A stretch of 64,000 nucleotides of DNA from Shinisaurus crocodilurus (GCA_021292165.1 CM037879.1:164354886-164418885); one strand, 5' to 3'; counted from the stretch's first letter, positions 1 to 12,356 are shown. Made by a program: numbers and translations. Notes: generated by a model not told the origin, from the letters alone.

Positions 1-133
1 ACTGTGAGGTAGGTTAGGCTGAGAGTCAGTGACTGGCTCGAAGTCACCCAGTGAGTTTCATGGTCAAGCGGGGACTAGAACCCGGATCTCCCGAGTCCCA
101 ATCCAACACTCTCACCACTATGCCACGCTGGCT
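1..133 (-). mobile_element. MIR/CORE-type tRNA-derived SINE, cut by window edge
   Basis: Read on the minus strand it has the tRNA-like head (GTGGTGAGAGTGTTGGA), the core GTGACTT..CCAGTCACTGACTCTCAGC, and CTAACCTACCTCACAG. The family recurs seven more times in this window. The 3' tail is beyond base 1. Confidence 0.8.
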
Positions 134-628
134 TGCCTGCCAAATTTTGGGTTGGGGTACATTAGACATAGTAATATAGAGCTATAGCACCTTGTACAGC
201 TCACTATCTCCTAGTTGTTAGCCTTATGTAGTAATTTTTGGTTTCTGATCCTTTTCCACGCACTTTCATGTATCTGAAGTACAAGAACTGTCTTACTGTG
301 CTTACTAGTTTAAAATGTTGCAAGTTTATGAAGTGCAGGTGTTTGGGGCAAAAATAAAATGTATTATTGCTAGTTGGCAGCTACCTGAATGCAGCAGTTG
401 TGCTCTTGTTTTCCAGATTACTTCAGTGGATAGTGCTAGGACACTCCTGCTCAACCTCTTGGGAGTTATCCTGTGGGGGACTGCACAGTTCCATACTGGT
501 TTCTATGTTCAATATCTATATAAGGCTGCTTGGAAAGACCGTCTCGAGGTTTGGAATGTGGTGCCATCAATGATACCAGCCCTATTATACTCCTGTGACC
601 CATGGTGTTCAGTGGTGTGTCTCTAGAG

Positions 629-764
629 CAGGGCTCTCCAATGTTGGATCCCCAGATGTTGCTGGACTACAGCTCCCAGAATCCCTTGCCATTGGCCATG
701 CTGGCTGGGTATGCTGGGAGCTGTAGGCCAGCAACATCTGGGGACCCACGGTTGGAGAGCCCTG
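629..764. mobile_element. Palindromic hAT MITE with 8-bp TSD
   Basis: Terminal inverted repeats are CAGGGCTCTCCAA... and ...GGAGAGCCCTG, with nearly complete arm-to-arm complementarity. The direct flanks CTCTAGAG at 621-628 and 765-772 are identical, as expected of hAT integration. It has no coding capacity. It lies in the presumed ETF1 first intron. Confidence 0.92.
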
Positions 765-772
765 CTCTAGAG

Positions 773-1440
773 GCTGTGGTGAGCTAGTTAAGGGCAAATA
801 AACTTAAGCTGAATCCAGACAAGACTTGAGATGTTAATGGACTGTGTGATATGAGGAGTTGAGGGTTTCTCCTTTTCTGAATGGAGTTGCACTCCTCCCG
901 AAGCATCAGGTACAATGTTAGGAGTATTTCTGGCTTAGGTTTATTCTGGTCCCTAAGCTGCATCTGTGGCCATGGTGCCTTTTTCCAGCTTAGACTGTTA
1001 CATCAACCATGCTTGCACCTGAAGCAACAGGATCTAGCAATTGTAATACACACTTTGGTAACTTGTCTGCATACTTACCACAGTGTGCTTTACATAGAAT
1101 TGCTTGTGAAAACTGGAAGATACAAGGAACACAAAAGGTGCTACCAGGATTAGCTGTAGAGGCACATAACACCTTTTCTAAAGAAGCTCTACTAGCTGCT
1201 GATTCACTTCTGGACATAACTTAGAATGGTGGTGTTGATGTTTTAAAGTGGGCGAGGAGAAAGGCAACATGTATTTCAATCACCATATGACTGCTTGGAC
1301 CAGAAGTTGCAGGGTGGTTGAACAAACTGGTATGTACCTCGCAATTAAGTGCCACTTTGTCCTGTCTTTAGTAGGGCTGCAAACTGTTACATGTTATCTG
1401 CCTTCTGAGAGCCCAGTCTCACCAGCTGATGTAGTTGCTT
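773..1440. other. ETF1 intron sequence, nothing recognised
   Basis: Several overlapping short ORFs exist, but none has a recognisable domain or codon pattern. Read as intron. Confidence 0.5.
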
Positions 1441-1485
1441 CATAGAATCATAGAAAAGTAGAGTTGGAAGGGGCCTACAAGGGGC
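1441..1485 (-). mobile_element. CR1 LINE 3'-end fragment
   Basis: Short match to the same CR1 3' terminus seen at 4529: CATAGAATCATAGAAAAGTA followed by the GAGTTGGAAGGGGCC motif. Confidence 0.75.
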
Positions 1486-1808
1486 CTTCTTTACTCTTCC
1501 ATAGAGGTGCTGTGTTTACCTGTGGTTCTTTACCCTTTCTGTCAGCGCTGATGGCAGGAGCCTATCTGGCATCATACTAAAAGCTCTTTCAGAATGCATC
1601 TTCCAAAACTGACCCTTCACAACAAATCGCCTAGCCCTTCTTCTGCTCCATTCTTGGGTGTGTTCCTTAAAATGTTTTCTTTTATACAAGCCGATTTTGC
1701 TTCACTTTTTTGTGGGCAGTAGGCTGGAACAGGGTTGAGCAAAAGGTAGGTTGGGATCTACTGGTAGATCTCAGAGTGATTTGCAGTAGATGTGCCTGTA
1801 TTTCTGAT

Positions 1809-2036
1809 TGTGTGGCGTAGTGGTGAGAGTGTTGGACTGGGACTCGGGAGATCCAGGTTCTCGTCCCCGCTCGGCCATGAAACTCACTGGGTGACTTTGG
1901 GCCAGTCACTGACTCTCAGCCTAACCTACCTCACAGGGTTGTTGTGAGGATAAAATGGAGAGGAGGAGGATTATGTAAGCCGCCTTGGGTTCCTTTCAGG
2001 AAAAAAGGCGGGGTATAAATATAATAAATAAATAAT
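1809..2036 (+). mobile_element. MIR/CORE-type SINE, near full length
   Basis: The tRNA-like head with A-box-like GTGGCGTAGTGG, the B-box-like GGTTCTCGTCC, the core domain, a LINE-like tail (GCCGCCTTGGG..GGCGGGGTATAAAT) and a terminal ATAA repeat are all visible. Confidence 0.85.
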
Positions 2037-2248
2037 AGTGTGGAGGAAGGGGGGGCTGGCTGGCCCGCCACACCCCCACCCTTTCCTACTCCAAAGGAAC
2101 CAAGACCCCCAGAGATCTCAAGGTGCTGAAATGAAGAAAGTGGGGGAGGGGCGTAACCAGGAATGGATTTTTGTGTGGGAGGATTGTCGGCTCTGTTCAG
2201 TTCTGGCACTCAAAACAAATTCCTGGATTCAGAGTCCTTTAATTCTAC

Positions 2249-2420
2249 ATTGTGAGGGACCGCTGCTGGTCCTTTTCCACAAGTTCGGGAGTTAAAGGGT
2301 TAACCAGCAAGCGCCAAACAGGATGACCACACTGGATTAGGACTGAGTCAGAACACCATAGGAGGCAATTGACCAATTGTTTACAAAAGTTTAATTGAGC
2401 GAAGGAGGTCAGGGAGATAG
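2249..2420. repeat. Possible LTR-like repeat, related to 37245
   Basis: It begins TGTGAGGGACC and contains GAGTTAAAGGGTTAACC. The stretch at 37245 begins TGTGAAGGACC and contains CGCTTAACGGGTTAACC in the same order. A TG start and a dispersed copy suggest a solo LTR, but no matching CA end or target duplication was found, and no retroviral gene is visible. Confidence 0.3.
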
Positions 2421-4528
2421 GGAGAGTTTACAGTAAATAAATCACTGGAGGTGAGAAATATCTTCCACTTAGGAGTAAATGAGGCTTGCAAACACACAGG
2501 CAGAATCTTATACAAAATAAAAGAACCTAAGCTTAACCTATCTGACACAGGAGAATCTACCTATCCTGTTTCTAGCAATTCAGTCTAGACTTATAGCAGA
2601 ATACCAAGCGGTTGAGCTTACACCTGGAGCCCTGGTTGTTCTTTTTACACTCACTTCCACCCCTCCCTCTGGTGACAGGATGAACTGGTTTGACTCAGCA
2701 GGGGTTGTGTGGAGGTTCTTGGTACCTCACTGTTGCTTTAGAGTATTCTGCAGGGAAAGACCATTGAGGTGGAATGCAAATGTGTCCCACTGAGGTGAAT
2801 GCAAATGCCCCCTCTGAGCTGAGCCTCTCAGCCCCAGGCAGAGATTATGCAGGTGACTGGGGCAGGTGTGTGAGTGTGGGGCTGGTCAGGCTTTCTCTCC
2901 ACATAATGTCTTTTGCACCACATCCTGTTTGGTGGATCTTGGGGTTCTACTATAAAATGAAGTCAATCCTGCAACCCTGAATCACTCTGACACGATGGGG
3001 AGGTCCTGTGTAGCATTGATCCCACCTCCTCTCTGCCAAAGTATAGGGTACTCATATCCGCAAGGGACTAATTAAGGATGCCCCAGGATTACCTGATGTG
3101 GGAATGGGGAATGCTCGAAGTAACACCATTGTTCAAAAAGCATGGCCTCCTCACTGTGCCCTGATGGAGTGGGGAAAGGAGCAAGTGGGGTGCTGGAGGA
3201 TAAGAATGAGTGACTATACTACAATTGCAAGGAGCATGCCTGCCTGTTCTGTAAACTGACAAAATATGTATATTCTCCAACTGTAACAGTACTTCCAGTT
3301 TCAATCCAGGAAAGAAGTTTATGCCCTGGATTAGACAAAGGTGGGCGCTAATTTCCTTCAGCTGCCCAGAACTATGAGGAAGCATTGGGTGGTAGTTGTG
3401 TGATTGGGAATGCTTTTCGTAATTAGCTCAGGGACTGTCTGACAGCCTGAGCCCATCAGAGAGTTTCCCTTGGCCTGTGCATTCCTGGACCATGACACCC
3501 AATACATTTGAGGAAGAGAGCCACTTCAATTTAAGAAAAAAAGAAAGCTAAATTTCAGTCCAGATTGCTTTCCCCAGGCTTTCGAAGTAAACACTGTAAT
3601 GTGAAAATTGATGTGAACAAAAGTCAGCCTTGAAAACTTTACTATGTTCCCTTGCTGAGAGTGGAGCAGAGAAAGCCCCCTTATCTGCAGGCAACATGGA
3701 AATGTAGAATGCTTGCAGGCTCTTAAAATTTCCTTCTGCCACACGGTTGGTGAAGGAGAGATGGATTGCTCCATCTCTCCCAGTTTCTATGCTGGCCATG
3801 GAGGAAGGGGCTCCCCTTTCTCTGCGGCCACCGTGGAAACCAAGTGGACTGGCAGAGGCTGGATCCATCCTTGCCCCACTAGCCTGTTCACTTGCCTGCA
3901 TGGAATTTATTGTTCCCCTGTGGCTACCAGGTAAGTTGTTAAATAACAGACTGATAAAAGTATAGAAAAAGTTATAGTGTAATGTCTTTCCCTTATTCTC
4001 AAAAACATTCTGGCATTGAGATAAATGTCACAGTAAATCATATCTTAGCTCAAGTTAGACCTCAGGTATGTGAACTTGATCCTCTGTTAGTGAAAGATTG
4101 CCTACCTCTGGTCTAGAGTGGGATTTTCACTGTGGGTGTTGAATCTTAAGCATTCCTCACTTGAGATCTGAGCCAAAATAAGAGTACAAGACCACACTGG
4201 TAAGCTGTCAGCTCAGTAACTAGTCCTAGTAAAATGTTTGCTGTCTGAATTGACAGTCTCATGCAAAAAGTCACATAAACCTTGGCTCAAGTTTTATAAA
4301 ACCTTTCATTTAAAAATTGAGTAAAGTAGCTGAGGGTACTGCATGTTCTTAATTTAATGTCACTCAGTGATAGCTCCTTGGGGGTGGGATTCCTCCAATC
4401 CTCATTTCCCCCCCTGAAGAGTCAGCCATGTCTGAATCTTGGTGTATCAGAAGGGGTGCGGGTGCTAAAGCACCAAGATTTTTTTCATGCATAAGGAAGC
4501 CGAAAGTACCTGGATTTCTTACTCCAAA
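2421..4528. other. ETF1 intron sequence, nothing recognised
   Basis: Contains overlapping ORFs of 68-117 codons on both strands near 3089-3965. None shows a domain, splice context or protein-like repetition, so no gene is called. Confidence 0.5.
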
Positions 4529-6077
4529 CATAGAATCATAGAATCATAGAAAAGTAGAGTTGGAAGGGGCCTACAAGGCCATCAAGTCCAACCCCCTGCT
4601 CAATGCAGGAATCTAGGTCAAAGCATCCCTGACAGATGGCTGTCCAGCTGCACCTTGAATGCCTCCAGTGGGAGAGCCCACAACCTCCCTAGGTAGTTGA
4701 TTCCATTGTCTTATTGCTCTGACAGTCAGGAAATTTTTCCTGATGTTTAGGTGGAATCTAGGTTCCTGTAACTTGAGCCCATTATTCCGTGTCCTGCAAA
4801 CTGGGATGATCGAGAAGAGATCTTTGCCCTCCTCTGTGTGACATCCCTTCAAATACTGGAAGAGTGCGATCATATCTCCCCTCAGTCTCCTCTTCTGAAG
4901 GCTAAACATGCCCAGTTCTTTCAGTCTCTCTTCATAGGGCCCTGTCTCCAGTCCCTTTATCATCTTTGTTGCCCTCCTCTGAACCCTCTCCAGTTTGTCT
5001 ACGTCCTTCTGAAAGTGTGGTGCCCAGAACTGGACGCAGTACTCAAGATGAGGCCTAACCAGTGCCGAGTAAAGGGGAATTATCACTTCCCGCGATTTGG
5101 AAGCTATACTTCTATTAATACAGCCCAAAATTGCATTTGCCTTCTTTGCAGCCACATCGCATTGCTGGCTCATATTCAGTTTGTGATCTACCACAATTCC
5201 AAGATCCTTCTCACTTGTAGTATTGTTGAGCCAAGTGTCCCCCATTCTGTAACTCTGCATTTGGTTTCCTCTCCCTAGGTGCAGCACTTGGCATTTATCC
5301 CTATTAAATTTCATTCTGTTGTTTTCGGCCCAGCGCTCCAGCCTATCGAGGTCACTTTGAATTTTGTTTCTGTCTTCCAGAGTATTAGCTGTTCCACCCA
5401 ACTTTGTGTCATCTGCAAATTTGATAAGCATTCCCCGTACCTCCTGATCCAAGTCATTAATAAAAATGTTGAAGAGCACCGGGCCCAGGACCGAGCCCTG
5501 TGGTACCCCGCTCGTTACCTCTCCCCAGTTTGAGAAGGAACCATTGATAAGCACTCTTTGAGTCCGATTCTGTAGCCAATTGTGGATCCACCTGATAGTT
5601 GTTCCATCTAGCCCACTCTTAGCTAGCTTACTAATCAGGATATCATGAGGCACTTTGTCGAAAGCTTTGCTGAAGTCCAGATATATAATGTCCACAGCAT
5701 TCCCACAGTCCACAAGGGAGGTTACCCGATCAAAAAATGAGATCAGATTAGTCTGACAGGATTTGTTCTTGACAAATCCATGCTGGCTTCTAGTAATCAC
5801 TGCATTGTTTTCAAGGTGCTTGCAGACTGACTTCTTTATAATCTGCTCAAAAATCTTCCCGGGGATTGATATCAGACTGACTGGCCTATAGTTCCCAGGT
5901 TCCTCCTTCTTGCCCTTTTTGAAGATGGGAACAACATTTGCCCCTCCTCCAGTCGTCTGGCACTTCACCTGTCCTCCATGATTTCTCAAAGATAATAGAC
6001 AGTGGTTCTGAGAGTTCTTCTGCCAGTTCCTTTATTACTCTAGGATGCAGCTCATCCCTTGAGTTTACAATATAGAA
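4529..6077 (-). mobile_element. CR1 LINE, 5'-truncated, with long reverse transcriptase ORF
   Basis: The 3' end is at 4529 with the CATAGAATCATAG repeat typical of CR1. A 458-codon frame (5989 down to 4613) covers reverse transcriptase and its C-terminal part, including the catalytic FADD block near 5400-5425 and a GVPQGS block. The frame continues into a second frame beyond about 5940 (EKSWRTGEVPDDWR), so there is one frameshift there. The endonuclease domain and 5' end are absent. The element lies antisense in ETF1. The long open frame suggests a relatively young insertion. Confidence 0.93.
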
Positions 6078-6214
6078 GAGAGGTGGACAACTTGTGGCAC
6101 TCCAGATGTTTTGGCCTACTATTCCCATCATCCCTCACCATTAGCTATGCTGGCTAGGGCTGCTGGAAGTTGTAGGCCAAAAACATCTGGAGGGCCGCAG
6201 GTTGCCCATCCATG
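6078..6214. mobile_element. Palindromic hAT MITE (GGTGGRCAAC family)
   Basis: The left arm GAGAGGTGGACAAC pairs with the right arm GTTGCCCATCCATG, and both arms carry CCAGATGTTTTGGCC. The flanks ATATAGAA and ATAATGAA match at 6 of 8 positions, so the duplication is only tentative. It abuts the truncated end of the CR1. Confidence 0.75.
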
Positions 6215-7211
6215 ATAATGAAATCACACGAATGCACCTTGTTTCTTTGTGGCACAATATATTCTGAGTTATTGTGCAATGCATTTTTCCATTATGTCAA
6301 GAGAATCTGTTAGGAATGAAAAGTATTTAGGATTAATTTCCACTGCAGGATCATACAGCTAAAAAGCCAAGGGAAAAAAGACATTTAGGCTGGCGGCAAA
6401 AAAAACCATTCTGTGCTGTGTCACCTGTATGGCTGCATCTTTAGTATACTCACGTAGACCAGGGCGTGCCGACTGACTGCTTTGGGGGCAGATACAGCCC
6501 TCTAGGCATATCCCTGGAAACCCTTGCTGCTAGATTGTTGTTTTTATTAACACTTATAAAGCACCAATAAAGTTCTAAGTAGTATAAAGATATTAAAAAA
6601 ATAAGCCAGTCCCTGCTTGCAGGCTCACAATCTAAGCACACACAATATGAAGGGGAAAATGAATGGGGAGGAAAGCAAGCATTAGAGCACTGCACTTTCT
6701 GGCAGGTATGAACTGGAATCCAACATTGCACAAGTGGACATTTGCTTGTGTGGTGAGACTTCCTCTCTCTCCCTAAATATCTTCTCCCTAGCCCTCCAGA
6801 GCAGATTTTGACTGAGTGCTGCATGGAGAACTGCCCCCATTCCTGGTTCCACTGACAGAAGCCGTTTTGTCAGTGGAACTACTTCATTAGATTTCACTTT
6901 TTATTCCAGAGTAATCGTGAAGGGGTCAGTTTTTAAGTCCAAATAACTTACCTACTGCTAAATCACTTTTCAGAGAACAGTCGCCCCAAAGAATGTAGAA
7001 GTTGGCTGTCCCTCATCTAGACTTATCCCTTAGCAAAGTGCAAGTTAACATCACACTTTACTCAGAGTGGAATGCAAAACACTAAAGACTCCCCCTGCCC
7101 TTGCAGCTGGGTAACTGCTATAGTGGCCTAGTAGCCAAAATGGATGGAGATGTTGTTGCATCTGCCGTTTATATAGGCTTCCTTGGCCAGTAACTGGCAC
7201 TCATTCTGAGA
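6215..7211. other. ETF1 intron sequence
   Basis: No gene seen. A stretch near 6790-6870 resembles others near 9290-9470 and 59330-59470 (GAGCAGATTTT, AGCAGAAT words), which suggests a dispersed repeat family that I cannot name. Confidence 0.4.
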
Positions 7212-7219
7212 GTCTAAAT

Positions 7220-7803
7220 CAGTGATGGCGAACCTATGGCACGGGTGCCACAGCTGGCACGCAGGGACTTTTACCTAATGCAGTGTTTGCAGTCCAAGAC
7301 ATAAAGTGTTTAAAATGTGTTAAGCACGTTTAGTTTTCTTGTTTATCTTGCTCATCCTAGTACAGGTTGACTTTTACTTTTACTAATCCAACACCTGTAG
7401 AAGCAGGGAAAGGACCCGGGGTAAAGCTTGCCCCATACAATTTCAGTCTGGCATATAATCATATTACAAGTTGAGAATCCCTTATCCAAAAATACATGTG
7501 CCTAATTTTTTTTAAAAAGTTTGTATAAATTCCCTTCAGGCTATGTGTACAATGTAGTACTATAATAATTTTTTTAGTTGATTTTTTTTCCAACAAAAAA
7601 CTGTTTGTATCATTGAAAGCTCTGTTATTGTGTTTTTCTTTAAAGACAAAAGATGTTAATTAGTTCGGACAATTGTATGAGTTGTTTTTCTAAAACTAAA
7701 ACCTGCAATTCAGGTTTAATTGCAGTGTTGGCACTTTGAAATAAATAAGTTGGTTTTGTGTTGCAGTTTGGGCACTTGGGCTCAAAAAGGTTCGCCATCA
7801 CTG
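7220..7803. mobile_element. Non-autonomous hAT transposon, 584 bp, intact termini
   Basis: The termini CAGTGATGGCGAACC and GGTTCGCCATCACTG are perfect 15-bp inverted repeats. The flanks GTCTAAAT at 7212-7219 and 7804-7811 are an exact 8-bp duplication. The interior is AT-rich with no transposase. The termini resemble hAT families described in several tetrapods. Confidence 0.95.
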
Positions 7804-7861
7804 GTCTAAATGATACTCCATAACCCAGCTTGCATGGACTGAAACAACAGATGGCCTAGTG

Positions 7862-7997
7862 CAGCCTTCCCCAAACTGGTGACCTCCAGATGTTTTGGAC
7901 TACAACTCCCAGCATCCCTGACCACTGATGATGCTAGCTATGGCTGATGGGAGTTGAAGTCCAAAATGTCTGGAGGGTTCCAGGTTGCGTGAGGCTG
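7862..7997. mobile_element. Palindromic hAT MITE with 8-bp TSD
   Basis: The left end is CAGCCTTCCCCAAACTGGTG and the right end GGTTGCGTGAGGCTG. The arms carry GACTACAACTCCCAGCATCC and its inverse. Exact duplication GCCTAGTG at 7854-7861 and 7998-8005. It sits only 50 bases from the preceding hAT element. Confidence 0.92.
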
Positions 7998-8005
7998 GCC
8001 TAGTG

Positions 8006-9511
8006 ACAATACTGCCCTTTTATGTAAGAGAACTCCTGATTGCATGTACTATATTGAAATATTAGTATGCTGTAATGAAATTGTGTTTGATTTGAAGGCA
8101 GCATAGGTTTAAATATCTCATCATGAAGCTCCTTGGGTGGTTGTAGGTAAGTCCTCATTTGTGAAGCGATAAGAATAGTGACTTACCGTACTTCACAGGG
8201 TAGTTTTATCCTTCAAAGTGCTTCATATCCACATCTTCTAGCCACCACACTATGCCACAAACTGCCAAGAATTCTGCAAGTTAAAAAAATCTTAAGTACC
8301 GTAAATTATCAGTTTGCAGACCCATGTATTTTTGCCTAAAACATAGTGATTTTTTGATCCTAGACAAGTGAAATATTCTTAGTGGTACTCTCCAAATATT
8401 TTTTTACCATTAGCCATTGTTGCAGTTGCATATCTCTTCAGCTATTTTAATATAGCCATATCCAGATATCTGGAGCTCTAGTTATTATCAACCCATAGTA
8501 TTTGATTACTGAAGTCAACTGAGGATTCAAAATCTTCTGAATAATTGACAGTATCCAGAGATCAGTTTTTAGAGCAGTGAAACTACAGCATTCTGAAAGT
8601 TAATCTGAATCTTGATTAAGGCAGTACAGATCTGATATCAGTCCTCTTCATTGCAATTTCTCCTGACTACTTTGCTTATTCAACCAGCAGGTGGCAGAAG
8701 TGTGATCTACAAGCTGTCAGTTGGGGTGTTTTTTGTGTTTTTTTTAATTGTTTGAGGAATTGAGCAGGCTGTCTTTTATAATCAAGTTATTTGTATTGCA
8801 CTCTTGTTCTATTAGTGATGCGGAAAGGGGCTTATGTGTGAAGTAGCTGTAACTTGATGTAGTTACTAAGGCATGTCTGGGTGGAAATGTGAATTGGATA
8901 CAGGATTCTTTCATTGAATTATAGGGGTAGATTTGGAATTTGCCAAAAGCTATGCGAACTAAGTCCAAATGTAAAGCAAAATAGTACAGCTAAAAAAGTT
9001 GGTATTGAGAATTAGCAGTCCAGAAAATCACTGAACCCTCTTCTCAGGGGTCTGATCTAATTGGCACCAGTGATGCATTACCACTTAGTATGTAATGTGT
9101 TCTGTACATCATCTGAAATGCAAAATACATTTTAGCACACTACAGTATAAATCAATGTTCGATTGACTGTACAGGCAGGGACATCTTACATGAATAAGCA
9201 GTCCCTCCTCCATATATTGAAATCATATGCCTGGACACAATTAAATTGGTTAATGCCTACATAGGGTGAAATCCCGTTAGCTCTTTCCCCTGATGGAAGT
9301 GCTTCTGTTAGTGGAACCAGGAGAAGAGCGATTCCCTGTCACCCCTGCAGCTCCTGTGTACACCCTCAAAATCTGCTCTAGAGGGTTGGAAGACTCTCAG
9401 GAGCAAATTTTGGTGGAGGACTGCAGAATGGAGGAGAGCAGGAGGAAGTTCTATCCGCCCACAGTTTTATGTGTGTTGTAAAGTTGATAAAAGCTGACTC
9501 AAGTGTCTTTA
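8006..9511. other. ETF1 intron sequence, nothing recognised
   Basis: AT-rich with no supported gene. The part near 9290-9470 belongs to the unnamed dispersed repeat noted at 6790. Confidence 0.45.
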
Positions 9512-9519
9512 GACTAGAG

Positions 9520-9698
9520 CAATGTTCTCCAACCTTGGGTCCCCAGATGTTTTTGGCCTACAACTCCCAGCATGCCCCAGCCAGCATAGCTGGCTGGGGC
9601 ATGCTGGGAATTGTAGGCCAAAAACATCTGGGGACCCAAGGGGCATGCTGGGAGTTGTAGGCCAAAAACATCTGGGGACCCAAGGTTGGAGAACACTG
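9520..9698. mobile_element. Palindromic hAT MITE with duplicated right arm
   Basis: Termini are CAATGTTCTCCAACCTTGGG and CCCAAGGTTGGAGAACACTG. Exact duplication GACTAGAG at 9512-9519 and 9699-9706. The central palindrome is followed by the right arm twice in tandem (about 9597-9641 and 9642-9686), so three CTACAAYTCCCAGCATGC motifs occur in one element. Confidence 0.93.
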
Positions 9699-9890
9699 GA
9701 CTAGAGCATCAAATGAACATCTCTGAAGTAATTAAAGATGTTAACAAGGAACACTTTCCTGGAGGCTGGGATGATGCAATAGATCATCTTTGCAAATAAG
9801 TTCTTAAAACTGCATACACTCCCTCACTCATATTTGCTTCCTCTCCATTCCGCCGTTCTTCCCACGCTGCCGGCAAGAATGCTGTAGCAT

Positions 9891-10683
9891 CAGGGTGGAT
9901 AAAAATCAATGGGTTTTTTTTTAAAAAAAAAAAAACTGATTTTTTTTTTTAAATCGGATTTTTTAAATTTATATCAGATTTTTTAAATAAAATGCTTTTT
10001 GAGGGAAAATCTATCTAAAGATAGTTTTCTATTTAAGATACATTATAGTCCAAAGGTTATTCATCATGAAATAAGGATTCGTTTTTAATTATGTAGCATG
10101 AGGCTGTATATTCATGCAGTGCTTAAATTTTTTGGTAAATGAATTCCATTAATCCATTCACAATGTCATGCTCTTCCAGAGGTTTCTGTAAGATTACTGG
10201 GCAATTTTTCTATCTAGAAGATATCACAGATGCTTGGTTTTACAGTTCTCAAAACTGTGAATTTGTGTCTGCAGAGATCACATGCCTCTTCTTCACAGCA
10301 AAAATCTTATAAAATAAACATACAGAATTGAGAAAAAGACCTTAATCCCTTTGTTCCTTTGCAAATCTATGTACACAGAATCAACCCCTTACCTCTTAAG
10401 TGCTAATAGTATAACCAAATCAGTATTTTTATATATATATATAACTGTAAAACTAATCTGAAAAGTTGTTATTCTAAAAATGAAACCGTCATCTGGTTGT
10501 AAATATTAAGATTATACCAGCAAGAATGAGTCTTTGGTAACTCTGAGTTGTGTAAAATATGTGTTAAGTTTATAGTGAGGAAGAATGCACTTTGGGGGGG
10601 AGTCACATGTTTAAATCCAGACTTTCTGAGTTGTGATTTAAATCGTGATTTAGATCAAATTGATTTAAATCAAATCCACCCTG
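9891..10683. mobile_element. Non-autonomous hAT transposon, 793 bp
   Basis: Starts CAGGGTGGATAAAAATCAAT and ends with its inverse, ATCAAATCCACCCTG. ATTTAAATC-type repeats lie inside both ends. Exact duplication TGTAGCAT at 9883-9890 and 10684-10691. No transposase frame. Confidence 0.93.
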
Positions 10684-10691
10684 TGTAGCAT

Positions 10692-11673
10692 TATTAAGGT
10701 TGCCTCGCCTACCTGATATAAACTAGGAAATGCAGCTGTAGTTGTGTTGATGTGATCATTCCTTGAGGTTGATGTAGTGCCAAAAACACTCTTGCTGCTG
10801 CCTCACCTAGCCTTGAAGGTTTGGGAAGGAATGTTGCAATAGTACCTTGATACTCCTTACCCTGGGAATGAGGGATGTGCTGCTGCTATGGCTGCCTGTG
10901 TTACCTCTCTGAACTTTATAAAAGTGTTGTGGGAGATGGTGGATGCTGCTCCAAAGATGCTCTATGTGTTTTCCTTTGGGTTTGTTAGCACCATGGTGCT
11001 TTTCCCAGCTGCAGGAACTGGTGCTGCCAGTTGCTTGGGACCATTGTTACTTTCCAGAGGTCACTAGCTAGATGCATCATTGGTAAGCTTAATACAACAG
11101 AATATTTCACCACTTATAGAAGGGTGCTTTTTTAACCACTTTGGGAGGCTCAGAATTGTAGGTGAAACCTCTAGTGAATTTCCATCAAGCCATGTTTCTG
11201 CATCACTAGTCTTCTATAATAGTCTCCCCTAGAGAGGATTATGAACAGGACAGGAAAAATCGCTGATGTTTGGTCTCCTGGGCACCTAAAAATTTAATGC
11301 TGGCTCAGGGAATTTGAAGTATTTTCACAATGTGTGCAAACAACTTGCTGCTACAAATCACTGCACCAGGAACTGTAGGCATGAGGAGACTGGCTAGATG
11401 CAGGAGGGAAGATGATGGTGGAATTCTGTTCTAATGTTGAATGTTTTGCATCCAATGATGAAAATGCAGCTTACATATAGGAACAGGTCTACCCCTTTCT
11501 CTGCTCATGAGAACAGTGAGGGATGAGAGGTTGTAAGAATAAGGGACCCTTGGTTGCCTACCTTCTGTGACAGAAGCAGAGTTCTAGGAATTGACATAAT
11601 TAGTGCATTCCCCCCCCCCATAAACTTGTTATATTATTATTTATGTTGTTCTTTGTTGCCTTTTTAAAACTAT
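10692..11673. other. ETF1 intron sequence, nothing recognised
   Basis: No gene or named repeat recognised. A short poly-C run lies near 11611. Confidence 0.45.
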
Positions 11674-11792
11674 ATTCGGGAGATCCGGGTTCTAGTCTCC
11701 ACTCGGCCATGAAGCTCACTGGGTGATTTTCGGCCAGTCACTACTGTCAGCCTAACCTACCTCTCTGGGTTGTTGTGAGGATAAAATGGAGG
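11674..11792 (+). mobile_element. MIR/CORE-type SINE, core fragment
   Basis: Carries GGCCATGAAGCTCACTGGGT, the CCAGTCACT block and GGGTTGTTGTGAGGATAAAA. The head and the 3' tail are missing. Confidence 0.8.
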
Positions 11793-12356
11793 ACATGTTC
11801 TTGGCTGCTGCTTGAAATTTCTTCTCTCCCAATACAAGGATTACTAATTCCTATGGTGATCTCTGTGGGTTACTGGGCTGATTAGTATGGTCCATGTAAG
11901 CTGGGAAGGAGGTGGGTGGGATACAGGCTGGGCTTGTTAGAATTGAATAAACTGTAAGGGCGGAATCCAGATTCTGCCTTCTGTCAGCAGAATGGAGAGG
12001 GGGACAATCCCCCCCCCCCGAGCAGATTATGGGGGACTGCAGAAGGAGGAGAGGAACAGGAAATTCTGTTGGGTTCCATCCTAATTATTTTTTTTTAATG
12101 ATCGCTAAAGCATGTGGAGGGCTTGTCCCATTTTCAGACTTGGATTCCTTGCTGCCACTGCAAATCCTCCCCCAAATGTGTCACCAAGGAATTCCCAGGT
12201 GCCAAACATTCTCATCTGACTTGTGCATGGGCTTGCTCTGTGCTAGAGTATGAGCTGCTGTTACAAGGCAGGTTTTCTGTCCTGAGTTTAAAGGCAGAGA
12301 AGTGTAAATATCCCATTTTCAAATTGTTCTAGTATTTGGAGTGCTTAAACTATGGA

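Noticed and set aside
1809..1880. tRNA-like heads of the MIR/CORE elements as tRNA genes
   Set aside because: They recur with the same core and LINE-like tail, and have no intact cloverleaf.
3548..3934. Overlapping ORFs of 117 and 73 codons on opposite strands
   Set aside because: No domain, no splice signals in a sensible arrangement and no start context. Expected by chance in an intron.
4838..5533. Plus-strand ORFs of 146 and 84 codons
   Set aside because: They are antisense shadows of the CR1 reverse transcriptase frame.
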